Source: Siphonodentalium dalli
Lineage: Eukaryota; Mollusca; Scaphopoda; Gadilida; Siphonodentaliidae
DNA length: 64,000 nucleotides
NCBI GenBank assembly: GCA_032622095.1
Contig: CP136069.1
Coordinates: 169,626,394-169,690,393 of the forward strand
Direction: 5' to 3'
The position numbers and the translations under genes are program-made. Below are positions 63,666 to 64,000 of this stretch, in pieces. The notes beneath the pieces are model-generated. The model made no database searches. It was not told the DNA's origin and saw nothing but the letters and a program-made list of their open reading frames with translations. Every line of letters starts with the position of its first letter. Positions within the stretch are counted from its first letter, which is position 1.

Positions 63666-64000
63666 CCCAAAGATCCCTATGAAGTTTAGTGATGATCAGA
63701 TGAGGGAGGTGGCCTGTATGGTGTGCGGAAAATTTAATCATACAAACAGTTTAATCCAAGATGGCCATTGGCAGTTGGGTTGGGCGGTATTGACGTTTTT
63801 AAAAACCGCGATTTCGGCATGTGTCCATTATATAAAGTTCCTGCATTCTGGAATACGCAACATTGAGTGAATTACAGGCTCAAGTTATCCTGATCACTCC
63901 ATTGTTTACATTTCAGCACGCGATTCACATTCCCGTGACGTCATAGCTAAGCACGTGCTCATAGGTTGATAGAGGACCTAGTAGAATTGGGCCAAGATGG

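Noticed and set aside
63774-64000. Possible hAT left end with GGGCGGTATTGACG
   Set aside because: The window ends before a partner end. A similar inverted motif at 51726-51813 is too diverged to pair.
62182-64000. Search for further 5' Pumilio exons or the promoter
   Set aside because: No minus-strand frame with a proper acceptor/donor and Pumilio-like sequence. The region is filled with repeats.
1-64000. tRNA, rRNA or snRNA genes
   Set aside because: No cloverleaf with A and B boxes or conserved rRNA/snRNA segments was recognised by eye. A covariance-model search would settle this.

Overview
This window is animal nuclear DNA: GT-AG introns, no operons, AT-rich, and very rich in short non-autonomous transposons. 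The only well-supported host gene is a Pumilio (PUM/PUF-family) RNA-binding protein on the minus strand. Fifteen coding exons can be placed between 62181 and 7391. Their intron phases all agree, and they join into 2592 nt (863 codons plus TAG). The N-terminal exons and the promoter lie beyond 64000. The last eight PUF repeats are complete, and their base-contact residues have the canonical order expected for UGUANAUA binding. The repeat landscape resembles that of bivalve molluscs: pearl/Helentron-like elements with ~160-bp cores, (GGAC)n tails and many palindromic MITEs. A bivalve, possibly a scallop, is my inference and is not proven.

Layout from low to high coordinates (3' to 5' of the gene). 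Positions 1-7390 are downstream of the stop: the proximal part is probably 3' UTR, and the distal part holds hAT and palindromic MITEs. The last PUF exon is at 7391-7631. Intron 14 (7632-14711) carries a piggyBac-type MITE against the splice acceptor, a 1.37-kb hAT element and family-E repeats. The PUF exons follow at 14712-14795, 15984-16231, 17928-18065, 18701-18959 and 28015-28116. The 9-kb intron 10 holds an uncharacterised 247-codon ORF (21401-22144) and a 2.6-kb tandem array. Exons 9 to 1 (29296-62181) encode the low-complexity Gln/Pro/Ala/Ser-rich N-terminal region.

Most of the rest is transposon-derived. Five hAT-type elements keep recognisable 8-bp target duplications. Three elements begin and end with TTAA/CCCTTTACCCAACA. 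Six long palindromes have Tc1-like TA/CAGT ends. There are two pearl-like elements, one ~1.9-kb foldback element and one possible Mutator-like element.

The most unusual signals are small tandem duplications that copy splice sites of the Pumilio gene itself: a 21-bp duplicated donor at exon 14 and a 22-bp four-copy acceptor at exon 13. Transposons also abut splice sites at exons 4 and 15. No tRNA, rRNA, CRISPR array or prokaryotic feature was seen.
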